Shown piece by piece: positions 44,527 to 54,941 of a DNA stretch of 64,000 nucleotides. The stretch lies in assembly GCF_003347635.1 (NCBI RefSeq), contig NZ_QDFY01000002.1:1-64000 (forward strand). The letters run 5' to 3'. The first letter of the stretch is position 1. Every line of letters begins with the position of its first letter. The notes beneath the pieces were generated by a model, which was not told the origin of the DNA, ran no database searches, and saw only the letters and a program-made list of their open reading frames with translations. This DNA is from Sphingosinicella terrae (GTDB lineage Bacteria; Pseudomonadota; Alphaproteobacteria; Sphingomonadales; Sphingomonadaceae). The position numbers were made by a program, and so were the translations under genes.

Positions 44527-46605
44527 TCACCACACGCTCACCCGGTCGGCCGGGGCGAGATAGAGCGCCTGTCCCGGCCGCACGTCGAACGCATCGTACC
44601 AGGCCTGGAGGTTGCGGACGGTCTCGATCCGGTAGCGGCCGGGCGAGTGGCTGTCGGTGGCGATGAGATTGCGCAGCGCCGCTTCGCGCGCGCTCTCCCG
44701 ATGGGCGCTGGCAAAGCCGAGGAAGAAACGCTGGTCGGCGGTCAGGCCGCCGATCACCGGCGCCGGCCGGCCGCCGAGCGAAGCGCGATAGGCATCGTAG
44801 GCGGCGGCGAGACCGGCGAGGTCGGCGATGTTCTCGCCGAGCGTCAACTCGCCATTGAGGTGGAGCCCGGCGAAGGGCTCATAGCCATCATACTGGCGGA
44901 CCAGGGCTTGGCTCGCCTCGCGGAAATGTGCCATGTCCTCGCTCGTCCACCAATTGCGCAGCCGCCCCTCGGCATCGAATTCTGCGCCGAGATTGTCGAA
45001 GCTGTGGCTGATCTCGTGGCCGATCACCGATCCGATCGCCCCGTAATTGTAGGCAGGATCGGCGGTGCGGTCATAGAAAGGCGCCTCGAGGATGCCGGCC
45101 GGGAAGTTCATCGCGTTCTGCAGCGGCAGGAACACCGCGTTTACCGTGTGGGCGCCGAGCCACCATTCGCCGCGGTCGACCGGGCGGCCGAGCTTGCCGA
45201 GCTGGTGGCGATACTCGGCCTCGGCGGCGCGCCAGGCATTGCCGAAGGCGTCGTCGTCGCGGATCTCCAAACCCGAATAGCCGCGCCAACGCTCCGGATA
45301 GCCGATGCCGACGGTGACCGTCTCGACCTTGCGCCGCGCCTCGCGCAGGGTCTCGGGTGCCATCCAGGTAAGGCCGGTCAGGCGTCGATCGAAGGCCTGT
45401 ACGATGTTGCGGACCATCTCGTCGACGTCCGCCTTGGCGGAGGCCGGGAAATGCCGTTCGACATAGATCTTGCCGACGGCGTCGACGAGCGCATTGCTGG
45501 TCGCCTGGATGGCACGGCGATCGAGCGGCCGCTGCTGCTGCTGGCCGGCGAGAACGCGGCCGTAGAAGGAGAAGCGCAGATCGTCATAGGCCTGCGGCAG
45601 CATGGCGGCCATTCGGCTCGCCGTGTGAAAGGCGAACCAGTCCTTCCACGTGTCGAGCGGCTCGCTGGCGACGAGGGCGGAGATGCCGCGGATCGGCTCG
45701 GCATGCCACGCGATGATCCGCTCCTCGTCCGCCAGCCGTGCGGAGCCGAGGAAGGCATCCCAGTCGATGCCGGGTGCGCGGGCCGCGAACTCGGCGCGCC
45801 CCCAGGTCTGGACGCGGTGCGGATCCTGCGCCGCCACCGCGTCGACATGGGCGCGGGCGATCTTGATCTCCAGATCGATAATCCGGGCAGCGCGGTCCTC
45901 GGCATCGGCAACGCCCATCAGGGCCAGCATCTGGCCGACATAGGCCTGATAGCCGTCGCGGACGCGCCGCATCTCCGGCGTCTCCGACAGATAATATTCC
46001 CGGTCCGGAAGGCCCAGCCCGCCTTGAAGCAGATAGGCGAAATTGCGGTTCGGCTCCTGCAGGCCCTGGGCGACGAAGACGCCGAAGAGATTCTCGGTGC
46101 CGAAGGCCGTGGCGTTCAGCGGATCGACATCGGCCCGCATGGAGGCGCCGAGCGCGGCGGAAAGGTCTCGGCGACTCGCGATGGACCGGATGCGCTCCAG
46201 ATGCGGCCGGAGCGGGGCGATACCGCGGCGCTCAATCGCCGCACGATCCAGAAAGGCGGCATGATAATCGGCGATCCGGCGCGCGTCGGTGCCGGGGGCG
46301 GGATTGCTCCGCGACGCGCCGGCGATGATGTCGACGTTGCGCTGCTCGACGAGCATCGCGGCGGTCAGGAACGAACCGATCCGCGAACGGTCGGCCGGAA
46401 TCTCGGTCCGCGCCCGCCAGGCACCATTGGCATAGCGGTCGAAGCCGTCACCCGGCGCGGCGTCGCGGTCGATCCCGGCGAGGTCGACGCCGACTCCGGA
46501 ATGACCGGGGGCGGGCGCCGCCGTCGGCGATTGCGCGGAGAAGGCGGCGGTGGCGAGGCCGGTGGTGACGACGAGGACGAGGCCAAGGCGCGACAGACGG
46601 TGCAT
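44527..46605 (-). CDS. M13-family (neprilysin-like) metallopeptidase
   Basis: 692 residues from MHRLSRLGLVLVVTTGLATAAFSAQ, a signal peptide; an ATG at 46659 would put charged residues before it. Zinc motif HEISH at 530-534 in SVIGHEISHSFDNLGAEFDAEGRL, second Glu in LGENIADLAGL, and NAVFLPLQNAMNFPAGIL substrate region, all typical of M13. Exported oligopeptidase, probably periplasmic. It sits between ivd and the mcc genes on the opposite strand. Confidence 0.94.
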   Translation of the reverse strand: MHRLSRLGLVLVVTTGLATAAFSAQSPTAAPAPGHSGVGVDLAGIDRDAAPGDGFDRYANGAWRARTEIPADRSRIGSFLTAAMLVEQRNVDIIAGASRSNPAPGTDARRIADYHAAFLDRAAIERRGIAPLRPHLERIRSIASRRDLSAALGASMRADVDPLNATAFGTENLFGVFVAQGLQEPNRNFAYLLQGGLGLPDREYYLSETPEMRRVRDGYQAYVGQMLALMGVADAEDRAARIIDLEIKIARAHVDAVAAQDPHRVQTWGRAEFAARAPGIDWDAFLGSARLADEERIIAWHAEPIRGISALVASEPLDTWKDWFAFHTASRMAAMLPQAYDDLRFSFYGRVLAGQQQQRPLDRRAIQATSNALVDAVGKIYVERHFPASAKADVDEMVRNIVQAFDRRLTGLTWMAPETLREARRKVETVTVGIGYPERWRGYSGLEIRDDDAFGNAWRAAEAEYRHQLGKLGRPVDRGEWWLGAHTVNAVFLPLQNAMNFPAGILEAPFYDRTADPAYNYGAIGSVIGHEISHSFDNLGAEFDAEGRLRNWWTSEDMAHFREASQALVRQYDGYEPFAGLHLNGELTLGENIADLAGLAAAYDAYRASLGGRPAPVIGGLTADQRFFLGFASAHRESAREAALRNLIATDSHSPGRYRIETVRNLQAWYDAFDVRPGQALYLAPADRVSVW

Positions 46606-46742
46606 GGATGGGAAGTCCGCTTCTGAAAAGGAATGGCGGAGACTTAGGAGCTCGCTCATCTCCTCGCCAAGGCTTTCGACGCAGCGCTACTTCCCATCGA
46701 CGGACGACGCGGCTACGCGATCACGGCCGGAGAGGGCAGGGC

Positions 46743-46811
46743 ATGAACGAGGAGCCGACGGGCTCGGACGCGCCGCCGCCGAGGGCCGCTTGGGAGCGAA
46801 TTGAGCGATGA
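46743..46811 (+). CDS. Possible 22-residue leader peptide
   Basis: [22 protein letters not shown], with GAGAGGG a few bases upstream and a stop overlapping the next ATG as ATGA. The overlap and ribosome site argue for translation, the small size and proline content against confidence. No family recognised. Confidence 0.35.
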   Translation: MNEEPTGSDAPPPRAAWERIER

Positions 46812-47068
46812 TCTTGGCCGAAATCCTCGAATGGTATGCGACGATCAGCGGCATCATCGCCGCCTTCCTGCTCGCCGGCGATTTCGGCCGGCGGGTGACC
46901 GGCTCCGGGTTCATCCTGTTCTGTACGATGAATCTCGCCTGGATCGGCTTCGCCTTGATGGACGAAACCGGCGGACTGGTGACCCAGAACGTCGTCCTCT
47001 TCTTCATCAACGCGTTCGGTATCTACCGCTATCTGATCCGCAAGCGCGCGCCGGGAGCGCCGGCATGA
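46808..47068 (+). CDS. Small CBU_0592-like inner membrane protein
   Basis: 86 residues with three hydrophobic segments ([50 protein letters not shown]). Resembles small PnuC-like/CBU_0592 membrane proteins. Start overlaps the 22-codon ORF and its stop overlaps mccB (ATGA), so it is translated with the methylcrotonyl-CoA carboxylase gene. Function unknown. Confidence 0.7.
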   Translation: MILAEILEWYATISGIIAAFLLAGDFGRRVTGSGFILFCTMNLAWIGFALMDETGGLVTQNVVLFFINAFGIYRYLIRKRAPGAPA

Positions 47069-48660
47069 CGATCCTGACCTCTTCCCTGGACGACGGCTCC
47101 GAGAATTATCGCCGATATGCCGCCCATAATCGCGCACTCGCCGAGGCGCTGCGCGAGACGGTAGCGCGTACGGCGCTGGGTGGCCCCGAAAAGCATCGCG
47201 AGCGGCACATCGCCCGCGGCAAGCTGCTTCCGCGCGATCGTGTCGAGCGGCTGCTCGATCCGGGTTCACCCTTCCTCGAGATCGGTCAGCTCGCCGCCGC
47301 CGGCATGTACAAGGACGAAGCCCCGGGCGCCGGCATGATCGCCGGCATCGGCCGGGTGTCGGGCCGCGAGACGCTGATCGTCGCCAACGATCCCACCGTG
47401 AAGGGCGGCGCCTACTTCCCGATGACGGTCAAGAAGCATCTGCGCGCGCAGGAAATCGCGCTGCAGAACCGGCTGCCCTGCGTCTATCTCGTCGATTCCG
47501 GGGGCGCCAACCTGCCGCACCAGGCCGAGGTCTTTCCCGATCGCGAGCATTTCGGCCGGATCTTCTACAATCAGGCGCAGATGAGCAGCCTCGGCATCAG
47601 CCAGATCGCGTGCGTCATGGGCAGCTGTACGGCCGGCGGCGCCTACGTGCCCGCCATGTCGGACGAGACCGTGATCGTACGCAACCAGGGGACGATCTTC
47701 CTCGGCGGTCCGCCTCTGGTCAAGGCGGCGACCGGCGAGGTGATCTCGGCCGAGGACCTGGGCGGGGCCGACGTGCATGGCCGTCGCTCCGGGGTGGTCG
47801 ACCATGTCGCCGAGAATGACGACCATGCCCTCGCGATCGTGCGCGACATCGTCGCGCGCCTGAACCGGGTGAAGGCCGCCGATATCGATCTTACCGACCC
47901 GGTCGATCCGAAGCTCGATCCGGCGGATCTCTATGGCCTCATCCCCGACGACGTCCGTACCCCCTATGATGTGCGCGAGGTGATCGGCCGCATCGTTGAC
48001 GGAAGCGACTTCCACGAATTCAAGCATCTCTACGGCTCGACCCTGGTCTGCGGCTTCGCCCGTATCTGGGGCATTCCGGTCGCCATCCTGGCCAATAACG
48101 GCATCCTCTTCTCGGAAAGCGCGCTCAAGGGCGCCCATTTCATCGAGCTCGCCTGCCAGCGGCGAACGCCCCTGCTGTTCCTCCAGAACATCTCCGGCTT
48201 CATGGTCGGCGGCAAATATGAGGCCGGGGGCATCGCCAAGGACGGCGCCAAGCTGGTGACCGCGGTCGCCACCGCCTCGGTGCCCAAGATCACCGTGCTG
48301 ATCGGCGGCAGTTTCGGCGCCGGCAATTACGGCATGTGCGGCCGCGCTTATTCCCCTCGCTTCCTCTTCACCTGGCCGAACAGCCGGATCAGCGTGATGG
48401 GCGGGGAGCAGGCGGCGAGCGTGCTGGCGACGGTCCACAAGGACGCCGACAGCTGGACGCCGGAAGAGGCCGAGACCTTCAAGGCGCCGATCCGCCAGCG
48501 ATACGAGGACGAGGGCAATCCCTATTACGCCACCGCGCGCCTGTGGGACGACGGGGTCATCGATCCGGTCCAGACCCGTGACGTGCTCGGCCTCGCTTAC
48601 TCCGCCTGCCTGAACGCGCCCATCCCCGAGCGGGCGCAATTCGGCCTGTTCAGGATGTGA
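47065..48660 (+). CDS. mccB: Methylcrotonyl-CoA carboxylase, carboxyltransferase subunit
   Basis: 531 residues. N-terminal [42 protein letters not shown] is typical of MCC beta. Two crotonase-like halves: [31 protein letters not shown] and [16 protein letters not shown], then [27 protein letters not shown] and [37 protein letters not shown]. Transfers carboxyl from biotin to 3-methylcrotonyl-CoA. Pairs with the biotin-bearing subunit encoded at 49624. Confidence 0.93.
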   Translation: MTILTSSLDDGSENYRRYAAHNRALAEALRETVARTALGGPEKHRERHIARGKLLPRDRVERLLDPGSPFLEIGQLAAAGMYKDEAPGAGMIAGIGRVSGRETLIVANDPTVKGGAYFPMTVKKHLRAQEIALQNRLPCVYLVDSGGANLPHQAEVFPDREHFGRIFYNQAQMSSLGISQIACVMGSCTAGGAYVPAMSDETVIVRNQGTIFLGGPPLVKAATGEVISAEDLGGADVHGRRSGVVDHVAENDDHALAIVRDIVARLNRVKAADIDLTDPVDPKLDPADLYGLIPDDVRTPYDVREVIGRIVDGSDFHEFKHLYGSTLVCGFARIWGIPVAILANNGILFSESALKGAHFIELACQRRTPLLFLQNISGFMVGGKYEAGGIAKDGAKLVTAVATASVPKITVLIGGSFGAGNYGMCGRAYSPRFLFTWPNSRISVMGGEQAASVLATVHKDADSWTPEEAETFKAPIRQRYEDEGNPYYATARLWDDGVIDPVQTRDVLGLAYSACLNAPIPERAQFGLFRM

Positions 48661-49130
48661 CGGTGGGGGCGTGGCCCACAAATCCTCCCCGGAACGCGGA
48701 GGGGGACCGGCCCGCGCAGGGGCGTAGGGAAGGAGAGGCGGCGTTCCTGCCCGTCACCGCTTCCGACGCGCCGACACCCGCCGGCGGCTATTCACAGGCT
48801 GTCCGGCTCATCAACCCGTCGGAAATTCTGTTCGTCAGCGGCCAGGTGCCCGTCGACCTCGATGGGAAGACGCCTGCGGATTTCGCCGGCCAATGCCGGC
48901 TCGTCTGGCGCAACGTCGTGGCGCAGCTGCGCGCCGGCGGGTTCGGGCTCGACGACATTGCCAAGGTGACCACCTATCTGGCGAATCGCGACGATGCCGA
49001 GGAGAATGGCGCGATCCGTCGGGAAATCCTGGGCGAACGTGCGCCGGCGCTCACCGTGATCATCGCGACCATCTTCGATCCGGCCTGGTTGCTCGAGATC
49101 GAGGTCGTCGCGGCAAAGGGGGTTTCGTGA
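48657..49130 (+). CDS. RidA/YjgF family protein with uncertain start
   Basis: 157 residues from a GTG overlapping the mccB stop. The recognisable domain begins only at about residue 30 ([22 protein letters not shown]). The first 30 codons lie over a repeat-like palindromic sequence, and a CTG at 48747 with AGGAGAGG 8 bases upstream could be the true start. Domain motifs: [37 protein letters not shown]. The RidA catalytic Arg (ARLP context) is replaced ([14 protein letters not shown]), so imine deaminase activity is doubtful. Confidence 0.7.
   Translation: MTVGAWPTNPPRNAEGDRPAQGRREGEAAFLPVTASDAPTPAGGYSQAVRLINPSEILFVSGQVPVDLDGKTPADFAGQCRLVWRNVVAQLRAGGFGLDDIAKVTTYLANRDDAEENGAIRREILGERAPALTVIIATIFDPAWLLEIEVVAAKGVS
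48671..48703. repeat. Partial copy of a CCTCCCC palindromic repeat
   Basis: AAATCCTCCCC followed after a short spacer by GGAGGGGGACC. It resembles the palindromic CCTCCCC/GGGGAGG element also seen at 26547-26573. I recall such CCTCCCCG elements as frequent between genes of sphingomonads; that memory has not been checked. Confidence 0.4.
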
Positions 49131-49623
49131 CGTCCAGAACTTTTCAACGACTCACCTTACCCCTGCTGGGACGCGTCGCGCCGCTCGTGCTGCTCCTTTT
49201 TCTCGCCGTGCCTGCCTCGGCGCAGACGCCTGAGGAGGAGGAGCGCGCCGTCGTGGCCGCCGCACAGCGCCTGTTCGACGCGCTGGCGGTCAAGGACGAA
49301 GCGACACTTATGGCGGCGGTCCTGCCCGAGGGGCGGGTGTCGAGTCACGTCGAGCACGACGGCCGGGTCACGGTGCGGACCAGCAGCTGGACCGACTGGG
49401 CGGCGCGGCTGCCGCAGGTGCCTCAGCGCCTCGAGGAACGCATGTATTCGCCCGAGGTCAGGGTGCGCGGCACCCTCGCCACCGTCTGGGCCGAATATGA
49501 CTTCTTCGTCGATGGCGCTCGTTCGCATTGCGGCATCGATTTGTTCGACCTTGCCAAGGTCGACGGCGAGTGGCGCGTGCTCAACATCAGCTTCACCCGC
49601 GAGACCGAGGGATGCCCCACGCG

Positions 49624-49627
<4 letters not shown>
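49127..49627 (+). CDS. Secreted NTF2-like (DUF4440) protein
   Basis: 166 residues from a GTG that overlaps the RidA stop (GTGA). Signal peptide LTLPLLGRVAPLVLLLFLAVPASAQ. Mature part is a single NTF2-like domain: VVAAAQRLFDALAVKDEATLMAAVLPEGRVSS through VWAEYDFFVDGARSHCGIDLFDLAKVDGEWRVLNISFTRE. Placed between the two MCC subunits with overlaps on both sides, though an exported protein has no evident link to carboxylation. Confidence 0.75.
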
Positions 49628-51516
<1,889 letters not shown>

Positions 51517-51537
51517 GCCCTTGGCTCCGTGGCCGCT

Positions 51538-51557
51538 CACCCTGAGCTTGTCGAGAC
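51538..51557. repeat. CCCTGAGCTTGTCGA-type dispersed repeat, single copy
   Basis: The sequence CACCCTGAGCTTGTCGAGACG lies in the 125-base gap between mccA and the MaoC gene. I recall CCCTTCGACAAGCTCAGGG-like sequences as dispersed repeats in many proteobacterial genomes; only one copy is visible here. Confidence 0.3.
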
Positions 51558-51641
51558 GCGCCCCTTCTCCTTAGGAGCAGGAAGATGGGTCGGGCTTGAA
51601 CAGGGCTCCGCCCAACGGATCCGAGTGGAGGACCATCGAAC

Positions 51642-52094
51642 ATGCCCGGCCGCTATTACGAGCAATGGACCCTCGGCGATCGCGTTCGCCATCAGCCGCA
51701 CCGGACCGTCACGGAGACCGACAACCTCCTGATCTCGGCCCTGACCCACAATCCGCAGCCGCTCCACCTCGACGCCGTCTATGCCGAGGCGACCGAGTTC
51801 GGCCGGATCGTCGTCAACGGCACCTTCACCTTCGCCCTGCTGGTCGGGCTTTCGGTGGGCGACACCACATTGGGCACGCTCGTCGCCAATCTCGGCTACG
51901 ATAAGGTCCGCATGCCCAAGCCCGTCTTCGTCGGCGACTCGCTACGCGCCGAGACCGAGGTGATCGGGCTGAAGGATTCGCAGTCGCGGCCGGAGGCGGG
52001 GATCGTCACCTTCGAGCACCGGATGTACAATCAGCGCGACGAGCTGGTCTGCGTGCTCGAGCGGACCGCGCTCATGCAACGGAGTCCCGAATGA
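51642..52094 (+). CDS. MaoC-family hydratase/dehydratase
   Basis: 150 residues, single hotdog domain. The hydratase catalytic segment is LLISALTHNPQPLHLDAVYAE with Asn-Pro-x-x-x-His, followed by FGRIVVNGTFTFALLVGLSV. It adds water to 2-enoyl-CoA esters. Overlaps the CitE-like gene by four bases (ATGA), a pairing that is known for itaconyl-CoA hydratase/citramalyl-CoA lyase and mesaconyl-CoA/beta-methylmalyl-CoA pairs. Confidence 0.87.
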   Translation: MPGRYYEQWTLGDRVRHQPHRTVTETDNLLISALTHNPQPLHLDAVYAEATEFGRIVVNGTFTFALLVGLSVGDTTLGTLVANLGYDKVRMPKPVFVGDSLRAETEVIGLKDSQSRPEAGIVTFEHRMYNQRDELVCVLERTALMQRSPE

Positions 52095-52933
52095 GGATGC
52101 GCTCGCTCCTGTTCGTGCCGGGCGACCGGCCCGATCGAATGGCAAAGGCGCTCGGCAGCGGAGCCGATGCCCTGATCCTCGACCTCGAGGATGCGGTCGC
52201 GCCGGAGGCGAAGCCCGCGGCGCGGCAGGAAGTGGCCGATTTCCTTTCCCGCAACGGCCCGACCAATCTCTGGGTCAGGGTAAACCCGCTCGACAGCGGC
52301 GACATTCACCTGGATCTCCAAGCCTTGCTGCCGGCTCCGCCGCAGGGAATCGTGCTCCCGAAGGCGGAGGGAGGTGCCTCGGTCGGCGAGCTGTCTCGCC
52401 GGCTTGACGAGCGCGGCAATTACAGCATCCGTATCCTCGCCATCGCCACGGAGACCCCCGCGGCCATGTTTCAGCTCGGCACCTATGGCGGACAGGACAG
52501 GCTGGCGGCGCTGACCTGGGGCGCGGAGGACTTGCCGGCCGCGATCGGCGCTGCCGCCAGCCGCGAGCCGGACGGGCGCTTCACGCCGCCCTACGAGCTC
52601 GCCCGCTCGCTCTGCCTGTTCGGCGCCGCCGCCGCGGGCGTGGCGCCGATCGAGACCGTCTATCCTGCCTTCCGCGACCTGGACGGGCTCGCCGCTTATG
52701 GCGGCCGGGCGCGGCGGGACGGCTTCACCGGCATGATGGCGATCCATCCAGCGCAGGTGCCGGTCATCAACGCGGCCTTCACCCCCTCCGCCGACGAGAT
52801 CGATCATGCCCGGCGAGTCCTCGCCGCCTTCGAAGCCAATCCGCAGGCGGGCGCGCTGTCGCTGGACGGGCGGATGATCGACCGCCCCCATCTCCTCCAG
52901 GCGCAGCGCCTCATCGCCGCCGCCGGGGAATGA
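52091..52933 (+). CDS. HpcH/HpaI-CitE-like CoA ester lyase
   Basis: 280 residues, TIM-barrel. Starts RMRSLLFVPGDRPDRMAKALGSGADALILDLEDAVAPEAK, has LWVRVNPLDSG, ETPAAMF, LTWGAEDLPAAIGA (Glu/Asp metal site) and GMMAIHPAQVPVINAAFTPS. Cleaves malyl-, citramalyl- or similar CoA esters with Mg2+. Neighbouring MaoC and MCC genes suggest a role in the catabolic chain; the precise substrate is unknown. Confidence 0.88.
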   Translation: MRMRSLLFVPGDRPDRMAKALGSGADALILDLEDAVAPEAKPAARQEVADFLSRNGPTNLWVRVNPLDSGDIHLDLQALLPAPPQGIVLPKAEGGASVGELSRRLDERGNYSIRILAIATETPAAMFQLGTYGGQDRLAALTWGAEDLPAAIGAAASREPDGRFTPPYELARSLCLFGAAAAGVAPIETVYPAFRDLDGLAAYGGRARRDGFTGMMAIHPAQVPVINAAFTPSADEIDHARRVLAAFEANPQAGALSLDGRMIDRPHLLQAQRLIAAAGE

Positions 52934-53679
52934 ACCCGGAGTTTATCTACCAGGGGATCGGGCTGGTCTTCGGCGCCATCCTCGGCAGCTTCGTGGCGAC
53001 CCTGCTGGTCCGCTGGCCGCAGGGGCGCAGCGTGATCGCGGGGCGTTCGCGCTGCGATTCATGCGGCCGCAAGCTCGGCCCGGGCGACCTCGTGCCGCTT
53101 CTTTCCTATGCGGCGCTGCACGGCCGTTGCCGGGGCTGCGGCAACCGGATCGACCGGCGGCATCTCGCGGTCGAGCTGACCGCCGCGATGATCGGCCTGG
53201 TCGCGCTCCTCGCCCATCCGCTCCCGCTCGCGGCCATCTCCGTGCTGCTCGGACTGTGGCTGCTGCTCATCGCGGCGCTCGACCTTCAGCATCAATGGCT
53301 TCCGGATAGACTGACCCTGCCGCTGATCCCGCTCGGACTCGTCGCGGCCTGGGCCGGCTATGGCCCTCCGCTGGAGGAAAGGGCGATCGGCGCGGCCCTC
53401 GGATGGACGACGCTCTTCCTGATCGCTCTGTCCTACCGGCGGCTCCGTGGGCGGGAGGGCATGGGCGGGGGCGATCCCAAGCTGGTGGCGGCGCTCGGTG
53501 CTTGGCTGGGCGTGCTGCAACTGCCTTATCTGCTGCTGGGCTCCGGACTGCTCGGCCTGGCTTCCGTCCTGCTCATGAGGATGCGGGGCGATACGGTCAC
53601 GGCGACCACGCGGCTGCCGCTCGGGACGTTGCTCGCCCTCACCGCCTGGCCGATCTGGCTGGTCGTCGCTGGCCGTTAG
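52930..53679 (+). CDS. gspO: Prepilin peptidase (A24 family)
   Basis: 249 residues, multi-span membrane aspartic peptidase that removes the leader and methylates type IV-like prepilins. N-terminal zinc cluster CDSC (42-45) and CRGC (67-70), as expected. Catalytic Asp candidates are in AALDLQHQWLPDRL and MGGGDPKLVAALGAWLG. ATGA overlap with the CitE-like gene places it at the end of the catabolic operon, 0.4 kb before gspC; it would process GspG. Confidence 0.92.
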   Translation: MNPEFIYQGIGLVFGAILGSFVATLLVRWPQGRSVIAGRSRCDSCGRKLGPGDLVPLLSYAALHGRCRGCGNRIDRRHLAVELTAAMIGLVALLAHPLPLAAISVLLGLWLLLIAALDLQHQWLPDRLTLPLIPLGLVAAWAGYGPPLEERAIGAALGWTTLFLIALSYRRLRGREGMGGGDPKLVAALGAWLGVLQLPYLLLGSGLLGLASVLLMRMRGDTVTATTRLPLGTLLALTAWPIWLVVAGR

Positions 53680-54092
53680 GGCGCTTTCCCGCGGCCAGTG
53701 CCGGAATCGGACACTCCGATCATGGCCGCTCTGCCGGACAAATTCCTGATCTGCCTCAATTTCGTCACACGGCATTCAGCCCCCGTCCATCTTCGGCCTG
53801 CTAGATGGAAATTCTGCGGGCGGCGCTTTTCCCTAGAGGCGCCGCCCCACCTTTTTCCGGCGCCGGCCTCGGCCCGCGCTTCCCCTCCATTCTCCCGCTT
53901 GCGCGCCGCTCCAAAAGCTGTGAACGTCCCGGCCGGGCGACTCTTCGGGGAAGGGATGCCGTTTCGGCTCTCGATTCAAGACGATGGGCCGGGTCACTGG
54001 GCGCTGATCCGTCCGCTGTCTGTCTCCAAAGAGTCACATGGCGGAAATAGTCGGGCCGCATGGCTCGCTGGGGAGGGGGAATCGGTTCGTCG
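53680..54092. other. 413-base intergenic region before the T2SS operon
   Basis: Contains the hairpin-plus-T-run at 53818-53857. No frame in it has a coding signal I trust; open frames are Arg/Pro-rich artefacts. The gsp promoter is presumably in the right half, but I could not pick convincing -35/-10 hexamers. Confidence 0.55.
53818..53857 (+). terminator. Rho-independent terminator after the prepilin peptidase operon
   Basis: GGGCGGCGC (53818-53826) pairs perfectly with GCGCCGCCC (53839-53847) around a 12-base loop, followed within 4 bases by a CTTTTT run. It is the only hairpin in the window with a clear U-tract and separates the catabolic/gspO operon from gspC. Confidence 0.6.
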
Positions 54093-54941
54093 ATGCGTCT
54101 GCGCCCACCTCTGCGCGCCGACCGGCTGAGCCGGCGCCTGCCGCGCCTCACGGTCTATTCCATCGTCGAGCTGCTGTTGCTGACAGTGATCGCCGTGCAG
54201 GCGGCGCGGCTGGTCTGGGTGCTGGTCGCCCCGGTCGCTCCGATCGGCGACTATCGCGGCGCGGCCTCCCCGTCGCTGCCCAGCGGCGCCATTCTCGGCG
54301 AGTTCGATCCCTTTTTTCGCCTTTCCGGAGCCGGCTCGCCGGCCGCCGTCACGGCGCTCGATCTGAAGCTTCATGGGGTGCGCGAGGATCGCGCCACCGG
54401 CCGCGGGTCCGCCATCATCGCGCTTCCCGACGGCAGCCAGCGCAGCTTTGCGGTCGGCGAGGAGATCATCGCGGGCGTGACCCTGACCGAAGTCGGGCCG
54501 GAGAGCGTGACGATCAGCCGCAGTGGGACGCCCGAGCAGATCTTTCTCGACCAGTCGGACCCGGCACCGCCCGTCGCCGAGACGGGAGCGGGCGCACCCG
54601 TCGTCTCGCCGGCCGCGCCGGTCACCGCCGTTCCGTCCCCACCCACGCCCGTCCCGGGTGCCGCGCCGCAGCCGCAACGCATCGATGGCGCCGCGGTCCG
54701 GCTCCAGCCCCGCATCGCCAATGGCCGCGTCGACGGAATCGCGGTCGCTCCCGGCGCCGATGCCCAGGCTTTCCGCGCTTCCGGGCTCGAGCCGGGCGAC
54801 GTGATCGTTGCGGTCAATGGACGGACGATCGGCTCGGTCGAACAGGCACGCGCCCTCGTCCGCCAAGCGGGCGGCTCGGCGACGCTGACCGTCAATCGCG
54901 GCGGCCGCGCCATCCCCCTGATCGTAAGGCTCAACCTGTGA
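54093..54941 (+). CDS. gspC: Type II secretion protein GspC with PDZ domain
   Basis: 282 residues from 54093 (a further ATG at 54060 is in frame; GGGAGGGGGA lies upstream of 54093). One N-terminal membrane helix (SIVELLLLTVIAVQAARLVWVLVA), an HR domain (LKLHGVREDRATGRGSAIIALPDGSQRSFAVGEEI), a Pro-rich linker and a C-terminal PDZ domain (VDGIAVAPGADAQAFRASGLEPGDVIVAVNGRTIGS). GspC links the inner membrane platform to the GspD secretin and contributes to substrate selection. GTGA overlap with gspD. Confidence 0.88.
   Translation: MRLRPPLRADRLSRRLPRLTVYSIVELLLLTVIAVQAARLVWVLVAPVAPIGDYRGAASPSLPSGAILGEFDPFFRLSGAGSPAAVTALDLKLHGVREDRATGRGSAIIALPDGSQRSFAVGEEIIAGVTLTEVGPESVTISRSGTPEQIFLDQSDPAPPVAETGAGAPVVSPAAPVTAVPSPPTPVPGAAPQPQRIDGAAVRLQPRIANGRVDGIAVAPGADAQAFRASGLEPGDVIVAVNGRTIGSVEQARALVRQAGGSATLTVNRGGRAIPLIVRLNL

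Noticed and set aside
42874-46626. A 1250-codon open frame on the plus strand
   Set aside because: It is antisense to the thiolase and M13 peptidase and out of frame with ivd; composition is Arg/Gly/Ala-rich with no motif, the expected artefact of GC-rich DNA.
53698-54129. 143-codon plus-strand frame before gspC
   Set aside because: It spans a hairpin with T-run and overlaps gspC in another frame; no ribosome site, and Arg/Pro-rich composition.
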